Positions 48,309 through 63,300 of a stretch of 64,000 bases of DNA are shown one piece after another. The stretch spans positions 1 through 64,000 of the forward strand of contig QANY01005557.1 in assembly GCA_003255025.1 (NCBI GenBank), in the 5' to 3' direction. How positions within the stretch are numbered: the first letter of the stretch is position 1; every line of letters starts with the position of its first letter. The position numbers were made by a program, and so were the translations under genes. Origin of the DNA: Datisca glomerata (taxonomy: Eukaryota > Streptophyta > Magnoliopsida > Cucurbitales > Datiscaceae). Under the pieces are notes generated by a model. It was not told the DNA's origin, ran no database searches, and saw only the letters and a program-made list of their open reading frames with translations.

Positions 48309-51300
48309 TGTCTTCCTGGCTCAAAGCTGCTGAAGGTTTGTGTTGGGAGTTTAGAGTTTTACTATATACTATTGTGCATTTAGCATTTTGGTTATGTATG
48401 TGATTCGTTTTGATCCGAGGGTTTTTAGAGAATAATATGGGATATTACCTCATTTTCTGGGCTAGAATTAGTGATAACGCAATGATTGATTTTGTTAATG
48501 TTCCATTTACAAGAAGAAGAAATGTTATTTTGCAAAAAAATTAATTCTCTATAGATAAGTATAAGGACTTCAGGAAAGAAACATTTTGGGCAGATATTAT
48601 TCTTTTTGTTAGCTAGATGCTTCCCTGGTGCTGGATCCCGCAATAGCTTTCTAAATCGTTAGTATCAGTACCTTTTGGTCATCATAATGTGAAATTTAGG
48701 AAACAGGTTGAAATTTTCAAAGGTAATGCCTGTTGAAGACCTGATGGGAAGCAACATTGCATCCATAACTAAAAACAAGATGAATACGTTTGTTACTTTC
48801 GGTTTCTGGTTACGTAAAATCTCATTTAATGAAAAGATGGGAATCCTGGACATTTCTTTTCAGCTAGAGAACCTTGTCAACGTGCTACATACTGACTTAT
48901 GGCATCTAATTGAAGAAGCTGCTTATGCCGGCCCAATGCATTAGTGGAAGTTAGGAGAAAAATTGTCTCCTTGTCCCCATATCATGGTAGATATCTATAA
49001 GCTAGAACTTGAAAAACAAAGGATCAGGGTCTCCACCCAGGTTTTTTCAGTATCAAAACCTGAGAGCAAACAACCAATCCATTCTAAAAGACATATGGGA
49101 ATAGACATGAGAACTTTACATAAAGAATTCTTTACCCCCTAAAAAATCATAGTATTTCTTTCCCTCCATATACTAAAAAAACAGCAAAAGGAATAATAGC
49201 ACAAAAAGATGGCTTAATGGAAGTGCTATGAGCGTGCTTCCAGCTACAAAAAAAAGTTAAGTGGAACTCCTGACATAACCCAATGAACCTTCAAAGATCC
49301 CAAAATAGTAACCTGGGAAGTTTGTATTTTATTGTTGTCCTTATTATATTTATCTAAAAGTACAAATAATCTAATACAATTGCCAGATCTTCCACCATTA
49401 CTTGCTTATCTTAGAGAGCAGTTTATAAAATCACGTTCAATGAATAACAGTTCAAAGTCTTTTTCTGTTAGATTTGTTTGAAGTTGTGGATCGAAGAGCA
49501 AAGCTGGTTGTTAGTGAGTTGGCAGATGAGCAGTCTGATTCTCAGCCTTCAGGTAAAACTCTTGAATTCTTGTGGTGTAATATAGAAATAACTTTGTGTT
49601 ATGTGATGGAGTTTAGATACTGATCCAATACTCAAATGCATTTTAAATTCTGCATCAATTGACGTGGAAAAATGAATACCATATGCATTAGTTTTTTTTA
49701 AGCACGCTCCACCTTGATTGGTTTGTTTCTTATATTGTTCTTTATAGCTAGGATGTCCAAGAACTGGTCTAATGAATTTTGTTTGTGCTCTAAATCTGAT
49801 AGCTTGTTCTAAAAAGAGGAAAATTGTTAGGGATGTCATTTTGAAAGAAAATCCTGATCTAGTTTCTCTACAGGAGACTAAGTTGGAAGATATAGATGGG
49901 AGGATGATGAATAACATTTGGGGAAAAAGATTTAAAAACTGGATGTTTATTCCTTCTATAGGAAAAGGAGGGGGGATAGTTGTAGTGTAGGATGTGAGAA
50001 TTTTAAATGCTGTGGAGTTTGTTTTGGGTGAGTTTTCTGTGTCAGTCGAGTTTAGAAACTCTGATGGTGTTGAGTGGTGGTTTTCTGGCATTTATGGTCC
50101 GAATAAATGTAGCATTAAAAACTGGTTTTGGGAGGAGTTAGCAGCTTTGAATGGTTTATGTAGTCTGAATTGGTGTCTTGACGGTGATTTTAACGTGGTT
50201 AAGTTTCAATCTGAAAAAATAGGGGTCAATAGGGTCACTAGAAGCATGAGAAGCTTTGATAACTTTATCCAAGAGTCTGAACTGAGGGATATTAGATTAC
50301 ATAATGCAGAATTTACGTGGTCAAGTTTGAGGGAGAGATTGGTTTGTAGCAGAATTGATAGATTTCTTTTTACTATAGGTTGGGAGGTTCTTAAATGCTA
50401 GACAAGAAGCCTTATCGAGGGTCACTTCTGATCATTGCCCAATTATCTTAGATACTTCTGGGTTTAAGTGGGGTCCAACCCGTTTTAGATTCGACAATAT
50501 GTGGGTAAATCGTGGTACTTTCAAAGATTGTGTTAGACGATGGTGGGAGGGGCTCAAAACTTAAGATGTGAAGGATATAAATTTGCAAGGAAACTTGATC
50601 ATCTGAAAAAGAATTTTAGAGAATGGAATAAAGTGGTTTTGGAAACATAAGCTTTGAAAAAGGGCTATTATTTCCAAAATTAAGGAGTTAGATGATATGA
50701 AGATTTTAGATCATGGAAATTTGAAAAAGGGCTATCAGAGAGGAATGAGTTAAAATTAAGATTGGAGAAGGTCATATCTTTGGAAGAAATTTCTTGGAAG
50801 CAAAAGGCAAAAATTGATTGGATTAAGGATTGGGAGAATAAATCTAAGATGTTTCACAGAATAGCTAGTGGGAGGAAAATAAAGTTGATGAATAAGTTAG
50901 TTGTGGATGATGGATCTATTCTGGAGGAGGAAGAAGATATTGTTAAGGAAGTTTTGAGATTTTTTCACGATCTTAATTCAAAAAAGGAGGAGAATTTTTT
51001 TTGACATTATTGGTCTGGATTGGGCTCCAATCTCTTCAGAGGGTAGGCTGTGCTTGAAAGGCAATTTCAGGAAGACGAGGTCAAAATGGCAGTTATGGAT
51101 TGCAATAGAGATAAATCACCAGGTCCTGATGGTTTCTCAATGGCCATTTTCAAGAGTGTTGGGATATTCTCGAGAAGGATGTGATGAAAGTTTTTCATGA
51201 ATTTCATAGTAACATATTGGTGAATGCATGTAACAATGCAACTTTCATTTGCCTAATCCCAAAGAAATTAAAAGCAATGAGATTAGCATAATTCAGACCT

Positions 51301-54300
51301 ATTAGCTTAGTTGCAGCATTTACAAGATCCTGGCAAATGTGTTGGCTGTTAGATTAAGAGAAGTTTTGGAGGAAACTGTTTCTAAAAATCAAGGGGCTTT
51401 TGTTAGAGATAGACATATTTTGGATACGGTGCTGGTGGCAAATGAGATTATTGAGGATTATAGATGTAACAAAAAGGAAGGAATTGTCTTTAAAATAGAC
51501 TTCGAAAAAGCTTATGATCATGTGAATTGGAATTTTATTGATTTAGTCTTAGAGAAAAAGGGTTTTGAAGTGATTTGGAGAAAATGGATTAAGGGCTGTT
51601 TGAACTCAGTCAATTTTTCAGTGATAGTTAATGGGAGACCTAGAGGAAAATTCAAAGGCTCTAGAGGCTTGAGACAAGGGGACCCCATGTCTTCTTTTTT
51701 ATTTATGTTAGTGGTCGATGTTTTAAGTAGATTGGTTTCTAAAGGTATGGACAATGATGTTTTAGATGGTTTTAAAATAGGAATAAATAGATTAGATGTG
51801 TCTCATTTGCAATTTGCAGATGATACTATCTTTTTTATTCCTAACAGTAAAGAGAGGTTTGAAAATTTGATGAATATAGTCAAATTGTTTTCCTCTCTCT
51901 TAGGATTGAAAATAAATTTAGAGAAGTGTTTGGTGACAGGGATTAATGTTAATGATGTAGTTTTGAACGAGTTTGCCAACTTTGTAGGATGTGGTGTGGG
52001 ATCTTGCCCTATGAAATATTTAGGCCTCTCTTGAAGGTAATCCCAATTCCTTGGAATTTTGGAATCCGGTTGTTGAGAAGGCGAAGAAAAGATTGGATGG
52101 GTGGAAAAGAGGATGTTTTCTTAGAGGAGGCTGGTTAGTTTTGATACAAGCTGTTTTGAAAGTATCCCAATTTATTATGTCTATTTTCAGATTACCACTG
52201 AAAGTAGCTGGCATCTTAGAGAGATTGATGAGAGACTTTCTTTGGGAGGGTGTTGAGGAAGGGAGAGAAGACCACTTAGTGAGATGGGAAGATGTGACTA
52301 AAAGCAAGGATCTAGGTGGGTTGGGTATAGGTAATCTTTTGTCTAGGAATAAAGCACATTTAGGGAAGTGGCTTTGGAGGTTTCCTTTGGAAAATGATTC
52401 TTTGTGGGTTTCTGTTATCAAAAGCATTTATGGCACTCACTCCAACGGATGAGACTCTAAAAAGGTGGTAAGTGGTTCTTTTAAAAAACCTTGGAAGTTT
52501 ATTTCTAGAGGAATTGAGTCTTTTCTCAATGGAGTTTCTCTGAGCTTAGGTGATGGTAAGAAAGTTAAATTTGAAAGATAGATGGTTGGGTGATGAGGCT
52601 TTTTCTGCTTCTTTTCCAAGCCTTTATTTAGTTTCTTTAAACATAATAATAAAGTTGGAGACTTGATTCTTTCTTATTCTACACTCTCTTGGAATTTATC
52701 CTTTAGAAGAAACCTTACTGATTCAGAAATAGGGGAGTATCTTAATTTGTTGTCCTTGCTTAAATCTTGTTCTTTTAATTCTGAAGTGATGGACAAAAGG
52801 GTGTGTGTACTTGAAAAATCAGGGGTATTCTCTTGTAAATCCTTTATGAATGTTATTTCTAATGTTGTGGATTCCCATCAATCCTTCCATTTTCCTCTAA
52901 TATGGAAATCATGTTCCCCTTCCACAGTTAAAGTTTTTTTTTGGCTGTTAGTATTGGGAAACGTAAGTACAGCTGATACACTCCCAAAAGAGAAGACCTT
53001 ATATGTGCTTATCTCCTTCTTGGTGTGTTTTGTGCAAAAGCAACTCTGAGAGTTCAAACCATCTTTTTCTGCATTGTCCTTTAGCTTCTTCATTATGGAA
53101 TTGGTTGTTGTTGTTGTTTGATCTAAGCTGGGTGAAGCCTTGCTCAGTGGAGATGTTGATTAGATTGAATTTCGGTGGTGGAAATAAAAAGAAAAATGGT
53201 TTGTGGTATCATACGGTCTCTGCAGTCTTTTCGGTTATTTGGCTTTAGGGGAAATGGAAGAATTTTTTAAGACACGGTTGCTGATGAATCAATTTTATGG
53301 AAGAAAATTATTTTTTTGGCTTCTTCTTGGTCATCAAAGTCGAAACTTTTTAAGGATACCCCTTGGTCTTCTTTTTTTGACAATTGGAATTTGTTATGGT
53401 TGTAATTGTGTGTAATTCTGGATTTCAGTGTTTTTTACTTTGTTCTTGTTCTGTTTAGTTTTCAGTTTGCGGTGGATTACTCATCCTGCAAATCCTGTTC
53501 TTGAACTCTTTTTTATTAATATATCTTTTCTGCTTCATGTAAAAAAATTCTGATAGCTTGTTAAGAGAGGCATTTGAAACTAAATATTTGTATGGCCAAT
53601 TCACTTTTGGTTAGCAAAACATTCAGGATCAACTGTTTGATAGTGAGATTGTACATAAAATAGAAGATTTACTTTTTATGTTAAGGTAAGTTAACTTTTA
53701 AGTGCAAACTCTATTATGGTTATAGTATATTCAACTTCTCTCTAATCTTCTTTCAAGGACAAGAGAGATCCAAGCCTTCCTGAAATGCTGAGAATGGATG
53801 CTCGCATTAAGGATGGTAATAGGTATATGACTTTTTATGTGGATGCTGAATGAACAAGGAAACCAAATATAGAGAAGTCAGAAACCTTTAGTCGAGTCGT
53901 TTTGCATAAATTCCTGTTAACCACTTCCTCTTGTGACAAGTTATGTTGATAGTGTTATTTCTGTTTTGATTTGGTGTTATGAAGCTTCTAATGGGATTGG
54001 ATCTCAAGTTAAAAGGACGAAGTCAAAGGCAAAGGTAATTGCCAGCTGTGCTTTATACATGGTTCATGTCTTTGAATTTTTGTGTCATGCAATTGAGTTA
54101 AACTTTAGGCCCAGAAGAGACTTGCCAAGAATGGATCTCCTAAAGCAAATAATATTACCAAAGAACAAACTAGTAAATCAACATCAGAGGTAGATGTGGC
54201 AGCTGAAAAAGATGGCATTGGTCGTCCGAATGAAGATGACAAGACCCCTTCTGGTGTGTCTATTTCTGAAGCAAACATTAAGCAGCAACCTGATATGGAC

Positions 54301-57300
54301 AAGGAAACTCCTATTCTGGACATTCCTTTAACAGCTACACTAGCAATTGAAGTGGTTAAAGACAACAATGATCATGTTAAAATATCAGAAACCGTTGATA
54401 CCGTGGAAGTTATTCCGTCAACTTCCAAAAGTGAGTTTAACAATGAAAATGCTTCATACATTCACGAAGAACATCTTTTGTTATTACCTTCTAAAGGAGA
54501 TGAGACTCTTAAAGAAGATCATCCTGATGATGGTGGTGAAAGTAACAAGTCAAGTGGTTCTGATGCTTCTTCAAATATAGTTCTAGACAGATATCAGTCT
54601 GTAGCTACTGATCTGCAAACTAACGGCGAAGCTCTATCAGGAGATGTGGATAAGGTTGAGCCCCTTGTAAAACAAAATAAGCAACAAGAGAATAAAGTTG
54701 ATAATTCTTCCATGAAACTACAGGACCCACTGGATGAGGTAAAGTACTGTCTTGCCATATAATGTTATTGATATTCTTCGCTTCTCTTTGTTTTTGATGG
54801 CTTGCTCCAACATCTTATTGCTTAGTTCATTTAGCTGGATTGCAGGCTCAAGGACTACTTAAAACTACTATTTCCACTGGTCAGTCCAAAGAGGCTAGGT
54901 TAGCTCGGGTAAGCTTTCTATGTTCCCTTCATCATGGCTTTTCATTTATACTATAGAGAGAATCAGTGTTTTTGAACATTTTCTCTCGCCCTTCTTAAAT
55001 TTATTTGCTTCTTAACTGAAGTATGCTTAGTGGAGAGATGCAAGTGTAGTTTCTGTGCATGCCTTGTATCTTATACAGTGCACATGCAAACGATCATGAA
55101 GGAGAAGTTCTATAATTTATTTGGTGAATGATCGCTGAAATTGCCAAGTTCGCCCCTGACACCGGTGAAGAAGAGTTGTCTTCCTTTGTTGTCTCCAAAA
55201 TGTTGACATACCTTCGACATATAGCCAACATCATGATATTTCAATTTCACGATTTGAGGTGTTGCAAATGTATATTCATCATCACATATCATTGTTTTCT
55301 GTTCACATTTCTAGCATGTACTCATGTGAATCTACGATTCAACTTCTATTCTGCTCTTTATTTTCTAAGACATGGTACTTCTACTTGTTTTTACAATATT
55401 ATGTCATCTTGAAGTTTTAGTCAAATCTAGGCCGCTGCTCTACCAATTTGAATTGCCCACTTGCTACCGGTCAAGGGAGAAAAAGAAAGAATTGCGTATC
55501 TGTTTGCAAAGATCATTTGTAATATTGAACTCTTTCTGAGAATGATTACATTAGAAGGTATAACCGTATAAGACCGCAGAAACTCAGGCTAGTCCTATTT
55601 TGACAAAACAATCTCAGGCTTCTCCTGCTCCACTGGTCAAATTCTGCTGTTTGGATGGATCATTTATATATTTTTCTATTGACATGCAGGTCTGTGCTGG
55701 ACTCTCATCACGTCTTCAAGAATACAAGTCCGAGAATGGACAGCTGGAGGAGCTTCTAGTTGCAGAAGTGAGACTAAACCCTTGTTTTTCTATCTTAAAG
55801 TAAATGCATTTTTTTAAATGTACTACTAGAAGCATCTTAAATTTTGCAGGTTGAGTCATATTATATTTTGTTTAGTCTCTTTTTTTCCAATTCGTTAAAT
55901 TGTTTTCTAACATGTAGAGACTTAGATAAATGTGGCGGACAAAAACTCCTATCTGCGAACTTAGAAAGATAGAACCAGATTCGTATCACAAAAATTAAAT
56001 AAATCTTTATTTTCCCTAACCTATTCAAAAAAATCTTTATTGTCCCTGAAAATACAATTCATCTGCACTGTATTTTTGTCAATGTCTAAGAAATTATGGA
56101 AGAGTTGCACATTTAGATGGTGACTGTAGTTACTAAATCCTTTCTCTTGAAAAGCAGCATTGGTTTCCCGTTCTTGTTTTCATTGGTTTAGCTGCTACTT
56201 AACAGAGAGAACTGAGCAAATCATATGAGGCTCATATAAAGCAGCTACAGAAAGATCTGTCTTCCACAAGAAGTGAGGTGATGAAAATAGAGTCTAATAT
56301 GGCTGAAGCCTTGGCAGCAAAGAACTCTGAAATTGAGGCTCTTACCAATTCTATGGATGCACTTAAGAAGCAGACTGCCTTATCTGAAGGAAATCTGGCT
56401 TCATTGCAGGTTCGTCTATCCTGAGATACTAATTTACTACTGAAGATCTTTCCTTTGCAATATCTATATTATGACTTAATTATTTTGACTAGAATCATGT
56501 TTATTTAATTGGTATTGTCACCAAAGCTATTTTCTGTATGTCTACGTTAGGGCATGGTTTACTTCTTAGCTTGGATTCCTGATAAGAGTGCATTTGATCT
56601 TTCATTCTTTTCAGTTTTCATTATCATAAAGACATGCTCTTCGAAAAAGTATTATATTATCCCATCCCAGTGCTGTTACTCGTTAATATTTCTCGATTGT
56701 TCTATTCAGCACAATTTCTCTGTCATTTACTTCCAGTCTAAGAGCTGATGTGTTTATCCACTAATAGCCCGGAAAAGAATTTAATTGAGGAAGGAGAACT
56801 TCTAAAAATCTCATCTTCTAATCTTTTCACCGAACCTTTTTTTGGAGAGAACAATTCTGACTTGAATGAGATTTCTTCTAAAACCTCTCAAGAGGCGCCA
56901 TTGAGAGAATATTTAGGTCAAAATGAAATATCTGTTCAAGATTCTTTCAAAGAAAACAGAACCAGTAATTTAGAGGAAACTCGTAGGAATGAGAAGGTAA
57001 ATGCTTTTGATGATAGAAATTTAACAGAAGATGAGGGGCTTAGAGTTAAGGATTTTGCAAGAATTAAAGAGATATTGGGTGAGGAATGGGAGCTGTTCCA
57101 GGTTCTGCTTTCTAAACTGAATGTGGAAGTAGTACCAAAGTAGTTCTGTTTACATTCGGTTTGAGTGTTTCTTAAGGCTATCTAGTTTTTATGAAGATTC
57201 TTAGATGGAATGTGTGGGGGTTAGGGTGTCCTAAGAAGAGGAAAATTGTTAGGGATGTCATTTTTAAAGAAAATTCTGATCTAGTTTCTCTACAGGAGAC

Positions 57301-60300
57301 TAAGTTGGAAGATATAGATGGGAGGATGATGAATAGCATTTGGGGAAAGAGATTTAAAAATTGGTCGTTTATTCCTTCTATAGGAAGAGGATGGGGGATT
57401 GTTGTAGTTTGGGATGTGAGAATTTTAAATGCTGTGGATTTTGTCTTGGGTGAGTTTTCTATGTCAGTCAAGTTTAGAAACTCTGATGGTGTTGAGTGGT
57501 GGTTTTCTGGCATTTATGGTCCGAATGGATGTAGCATTAGAAACTAGTTTTGGGAGGAGTTAGCAGCTTTGTATGATTTATGTAGTCCTAATTGGTGCTT
57601 GGCGGTGATTTTAACGTGATTAGGTTTCAATTTGAAAAAATAGGGTCAATAGGGTCACTAGAAGCACGAGAAGCTTTGATAGCTTTATCCAAGAGTCTGA
57701 ACTGAGGGATATTAGATTACATACTGCAGAATTTACGTGGTCAAATTTGAGGGAGAGATTGGTTTGCAGCAAAATTGATAGATTTCTTTTTACCATAAGT
57801 TGGGAGGATATATTCTTAAATTTGAGGCAAGAAGTCTTATCGAGGGTCACTTCTGTTCATTGTCCAATTATCTGAGATACTATTGCGTTTAAGTGGGGTC
57901 CAACCCCTTTTAGATTCGAGAACATGTGGCTAAATCATGGTACTTTCAAAGATTATGTTAGAAGATGGTGGGAGGAGCCTCAAAACTTTAGATGGGAAGG
58001 ATATAAATTTGCAAGGAAGCTTCAACATCTGAAAAAGAATTTCAGAGAATGGAATAAAGTGGTGTTTGGAAACATAGGTTTTGAAAAAAGGGCTATTATT
58101 TCCAAAATTAAGGAGTTAGATGATACGGAGATTTTAGATCATGGAAGCTAAGATCAGAGAGGGATGAGTTAAAACTAAGATTGGAGAAGGTCATATCTTT
58201 CTTTGGAAGAAATTTCTTGGAAGCAGAAGGCAAAAATTGATTGGATTAAGGATTGGGAGAATAAATCAAAGATGTTTCATAGAATAGCAAGTGGGAGGAA
58301 AATTAAAAAGTTGATGAATAAGTTAGTTGTGGATGATGGAACTATTCTGGAGGAGGAAGAAGATATTGTTAAGGAAGTTTTGAGATTTTTTCAGGATCTT
58401 TATTTAGAAAAAGACGAGAATTTTTTTGACATTTTGGGCCTGGATTGGGCTCCAATCTCTTCAGAAAGCAGGCTGTGGTTGAGGAAGAAGAGGTCAAAAT
58501 GGCAGTTATGGAATGCAATAGAGATAAATCACCAAGTCCTGATGGCTTCACAATGGATATTTTTCAAGAGTGTTGGGATATTCTCAAGTTGGATGTGATG
58601 AAAGTTTTTCATGAATTTCACAGTAACGGAGTGGTGAATGCATGTAACAATGCAACTTTCATTTGCCTAATCCCAAAGAAATTAAAAGCAATGAGATTGC
58701 TGAATTCAGACCTATAAGCTTAGTTTGCAGCATTTTCAAGATCCTGGCAAAGGTGTTGGCTGCTAGATTAAGAGAGGTTTTGGAGGAAACTGTTTCTACA
58801 AATCAAGGGGCTTTTGTTAGAGATAGGCAGATTTTGGATATGGAGCTGGTGGCAAATGAGATTATTGAAGATTATAGAACTAACAAAAAGGAAGGAATTG
58901 TCTTCAAAATTGACTTCGAAAAAGCTTATGATCATGTGAATTGGAATTTTATTGATCTAGTCTTGGAGAAAAAGGGTTTTGGAGTGATTTGGAGAAAATG
59001 GATTAAGGGTTGTTTGAACTTAGTCAATTTTTCAGTGATTATTAATGGGAGACCTAGAGGAAAATTTAAAGGTTCTAGAGGCTTGAGACAAGGGGACCCC
59101 ATATCTCCTTTTTTATTTACATCAATGGTTGATATTTTAAGCAGATTGGTTTCGAGAGGTAAAGATAATGATGTTTTAGAGGGTTTTAAAATAGGAAGAA
59201 ATAGATTAGATGTGTCTCATTTGCAATTTGCAAATGATACTATCTTTTTTATCCCTAACAGTAAAGAGAGGTTTGAAAATTTGATGAACACAGTTAAATT
59301 GGTTTGCTCTCTCTCCAGATTGAAAATTAATTTAGAGAAGTGTGTTGTGGCAGGGAATAATGTTAATAATCTAGTCTTGAACGAGTTTGCCAACATTGTA
59401 GGATGTGGTGTGGGATCTTGGCCTATCCCCCCTCTTGGAGGTAATCCCAATTCCTTGGAATTTTCGAATCTGGTTGTTGAGAAGGTGAAGAAAAGATTGG
59501 ATGGGTGGGAAAAAGGCTGTTTTTCTAGAGGAGGCATGTTTGTTTTGATACAAGCTGTTTTGATAAGTATCCCTATTTATTACATGTCTATTTTTAGATT
59601 ACCACCGAAAGTAGCTAGCATCTTAGAAAGATTGATGAGAGATTTTTTTTGGGAGGGTGTTGAGGAAGGGAGAAAATATCACTTAGTTAGATGGGAAGAG
59701 GTTACTAAAAGCAAGGATCTAGGTGGGTTGGGCATAGGGAATCTTTTGTCCAGGAATAAAGCACTTTTAGGGAAGTGGTTTTGGAGGTTTCCTTTGGAAA
59801 ATGATTCTTTGTGGGTTTCTGTTATCAAAAGCATTTACGGTACTCATTCCAACGGATGAGACTCTAATAAGGTGGTAAGTGGTTCTTTTAAAAATCCTTG
59901 GAAGTTTATTTTTAGAGGACTTAGAGTCTTTTCTCAATGGAGTTTCTCTGAACTTAGGTGATGTTAAGAAAATCAAATTCTTGGAAGATAGATGGTTGGG
60001 TGATAAGGCTTTTTCTACTTCTTTTCCAATCCTTTTTTTAATCTCTTTGAATCATAATAATAAAGTTGGAGACTTGATTCTTTCTTATTCTCCACCCTCT
60101 TGGAATTTATCCTTCAGAAGAAACCTTACTGATTCAAAAATAGGAGAGCATTTTAATTTGTTGTCCTTGCTTAACTCTTGTTCTTTTAATTCTGAAGTGA
60201 TGGACAAAAGGGTGTGGGCACTTGACATTCTCTTGTAAATCCTTTATGAATTTCATTTCTAATGATGTGGATTCCCATCAATCCTTCCCTGTTCCTCTAA

Positions 60301-63300
60301 TGTGGAAATCTTGTTCTCCTTCCAAAGTTAAAGTTTTTTATGGCTGTTAGTATTGGGAAAGTTACGTACTACTGACTCACTTCAAAAGAGAAGACCTTAT
60401 ATGTGCTTATCTCCTCCTTGGTGCGTTTTGTGCAAAAGCAACTTTGAGAGTTCAAACCATCTTTTTCTGCATTGTACTTTAGCTTCTTCATTATGGAATT
60501 GGTTGTTGTTGTTTGATCTAAGCTGGGTAAAGCCTTGCTCAGTGGAGATGTTGATTGGTTTGAATTTCGGTGGTGGAAATAAAAAGAAAAATGGTTTGTG
60601 GTATCACGCGGTCTTTGCAGTATTTTGGGTCCTTTGACTTGAGAGAAATGGAAGAATTTTTGAAGACACAGTTGCTGATGAATCTATTTTATTGAAGAAA
60701 ATTATTTTTTTGTCTTCTTCTTGGTCGTCAAAGTCGAAACTTAAAGATACCCCTTGGTCTTCTTTTTTTATAATTGGAATTTGTTATGGATGTAGCTTTG
60801 TGTAATATTGGATTTCAATGTCTGTTTTGTTCTTGTTTTGTTTAGTTTTCAGTTTTTGGTGGATTACTCATCCTCCAAATCCTGCTCTTGTACTCTTTTT
60901 TAAATATTAATATATATTTTCTGTTTCCTATAAAAAAGTATAATCTTATATCATAATCGTATTAGTATATTCTAATGAAACTTTAGGGAATTGTAAAACC
61001 TTAATATTTTTTTATCAGTAAAAGCAATTATATAAACAAAAGAAACCCTTAGGGCTATACATCTGAGAAATCAAAAGGAGTCCAGCTGTTATAGAAGTCG
61101 GCCACTCTTTACAAGAAAGAACAAAAGAATTGAAAACGGAAACAAAAGGAGCATGAGCGTCGTCAAATAAGCGTTTGCTTCTCTCATGTCAATTGGTCCA
61201 GAATAGACAAATAGGAATATTCTTCCATGAACGAATATCTATCAGCCCATTTCCCAAAAAATTCCAGCCAAGGAGAAGCCCCTTGGTGTTAGCCGGAGTA
61301 GCCCACGATAAATTCAGCCTACCGAGAACACTGCCCCACATCCGGTGAGCAAAGGGGCAATGTAAAAATAAGTGATTATAATCCTCCTCTGCCTTCTTGC
61401 ACATATAGCATCTATTGACCAGCTGAAACCCTCTCCTATTTAGCTTAATATTAAGGTAAAGTAATCCACAGTGTCTCCAAATTTTCTATGTACATCCGGA
61501 TAGTTCTCTGCTGTTCTGCTCTAGGCTCTCCTTAGAATTAATCTTCGTCATCGATGCCAAATTTCTGTTTTTTTTTTACTTTGACTTTAAATATCGAGCT
61601 TTGCATAGTTATTTTATTTACTTTCATCAGGCAAACATGGAGTCAATGATGAGAAATAGAGAACTAACTGAAACAAGGATGATGCAAGTGAGTCAAATCA
61701 GTTTCCTCTTGTACATTCAACTGAAATCTTAGCTCGGACCCCATTGTCTTGATTATGATACTTGTAAGCATATACCATGGCAGGCTCTACGGGAGGAGCT
61801 GGCTTCTGCTGAGCGGCGGGCGGAAGAAGAGCGTGCTGCTCATAATGCCACCAAAATGGTGCTGTACTATTTTCATTTCTTTTTTCTTTTTCTTTCTTTA
61901 TTCCTACTCCCGGGGGGGGGGGGGGGGGANGGGGGGGGGGATAGTAGTTTGTGTACACAGCATCAACTGTTGTTGACATACAGGCTGCCATGGGAAGGGA
62001 AGTGGAATTGGAACATAGATCTGTTGAGACATCGTCGGCCCTTGCAAGGATCCAGGTAATGTAAGAACTCACATTGTTACTCATTGCTTGATGTTTTATG
62101 TGAGTTCTTTCTACTAAATTTTATCCAGGTAATGTTTTTGTGAATTCTTTCATGGTATGCTTCCTCGAGTGATAGAAAGACTAGGTTTGAAAATGTTGCA
62201 TTCGTTTTTTTTATAAGCGAAAAACATTCCATTCTACGAAGTTTAGCATTATTTCATAAGCGTATTTTTTTACCGGAAAAGAATATGGGTAGAAGGCTCT
62301 TGACCTGAATGGAAATCCTAAATTAATAGCTGCAATTAACAAGACACTTTCAGCTTTATCCATTATTACATGGAAGAAGTAAGGTGCTGCATAAATTTTC
62401 TAAAATTGTTGCTGTGAGCTGTTGAAACTTGAAAGAATGTTAGTATCTTGTTTTGTAATTCAAATGTTGAGATACATGTCTGATCCAATACCTTTCTCCA
62501 TGCCTCTCTATAGCTTGTCTTTTTTTGTCTTTAGAAACATATAAACATCAGTTTTGATGAATGTTATCATGAGCTCACTCTGTTTGGAAATTCAAAAGTA
62601 GAACCCTTGGTGAAACTAGGAGAAATTGATTATACTTGCACTAGGGCCAGGTTTAATAAAAATTGCATGTCAGACTGCAGCTGATCATCAATGTGTGCTT
62701 TGTGTAGATAGCCTTATGATCTTACTCACTAAGAACTGGATAATCTTTATTTGTACTACTATCAACTTTTTTACATTTGTTATGTGAACTTGCAGTTGAT
62801 GTTATTTGGAAAATTTGTGTGCATCTCTTTGTTAATAATATTCTCAGTTCTTGCCAATACTCATTTTGTGGTACTGCTTCCCCATTCAGAGAATAGCAGA
62901 TGAGAGGACATCAAAGGCCACAGAGCTCGAGCAGAAGGTGGCCCTTCTAGAGGTAAATTGAAACGAGCGTTTTTCTGTTTTTAGGCAAATGGAAATCCTG
63001 TTATCTGTGTGTGGGAATTCATGTTTTACTTTATTGGTTGAAAAAGAAGATTTGAACTTGGAATAATTAGTACTTTGTGCCTTTTAGGTTGAATGTTCAA
63101 CCTTGAATCAAGAGTTACAAGATCTGGAAGCTCGTTCTCGCCGTGGACAGAAGAAGTCACCGGAAGAGGCAAATCAAATGGTTCAGGTAAGTTTTGCAAG
63201 GCTTTTTAAGCTGATTCCTTGGACTCATTTTTTCTCAGTACGTTATGGGTTCTGGTGTATGCCTCATTTAATCGCCATATGTTATTATAATTTTCTGATC

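Noticed and set aside
48708..48944. 78-codon frame in golgin intron 1
   Set aside because: No recognisable domain and it lies inside an intron bounded by well-supported exons.
49549..50091. 180-codon minus-strand frame
   Set aside because: It is the reverse strand of the LINE endonuclease region; the same shadow appears at 57178-57513 in the sister LINE.
55110..55412. Overlapping frames of 60-94 codons in golgin intron 5
   Set aside because: Neither strand resembles a known protein and the flanking exons join in phase without them.
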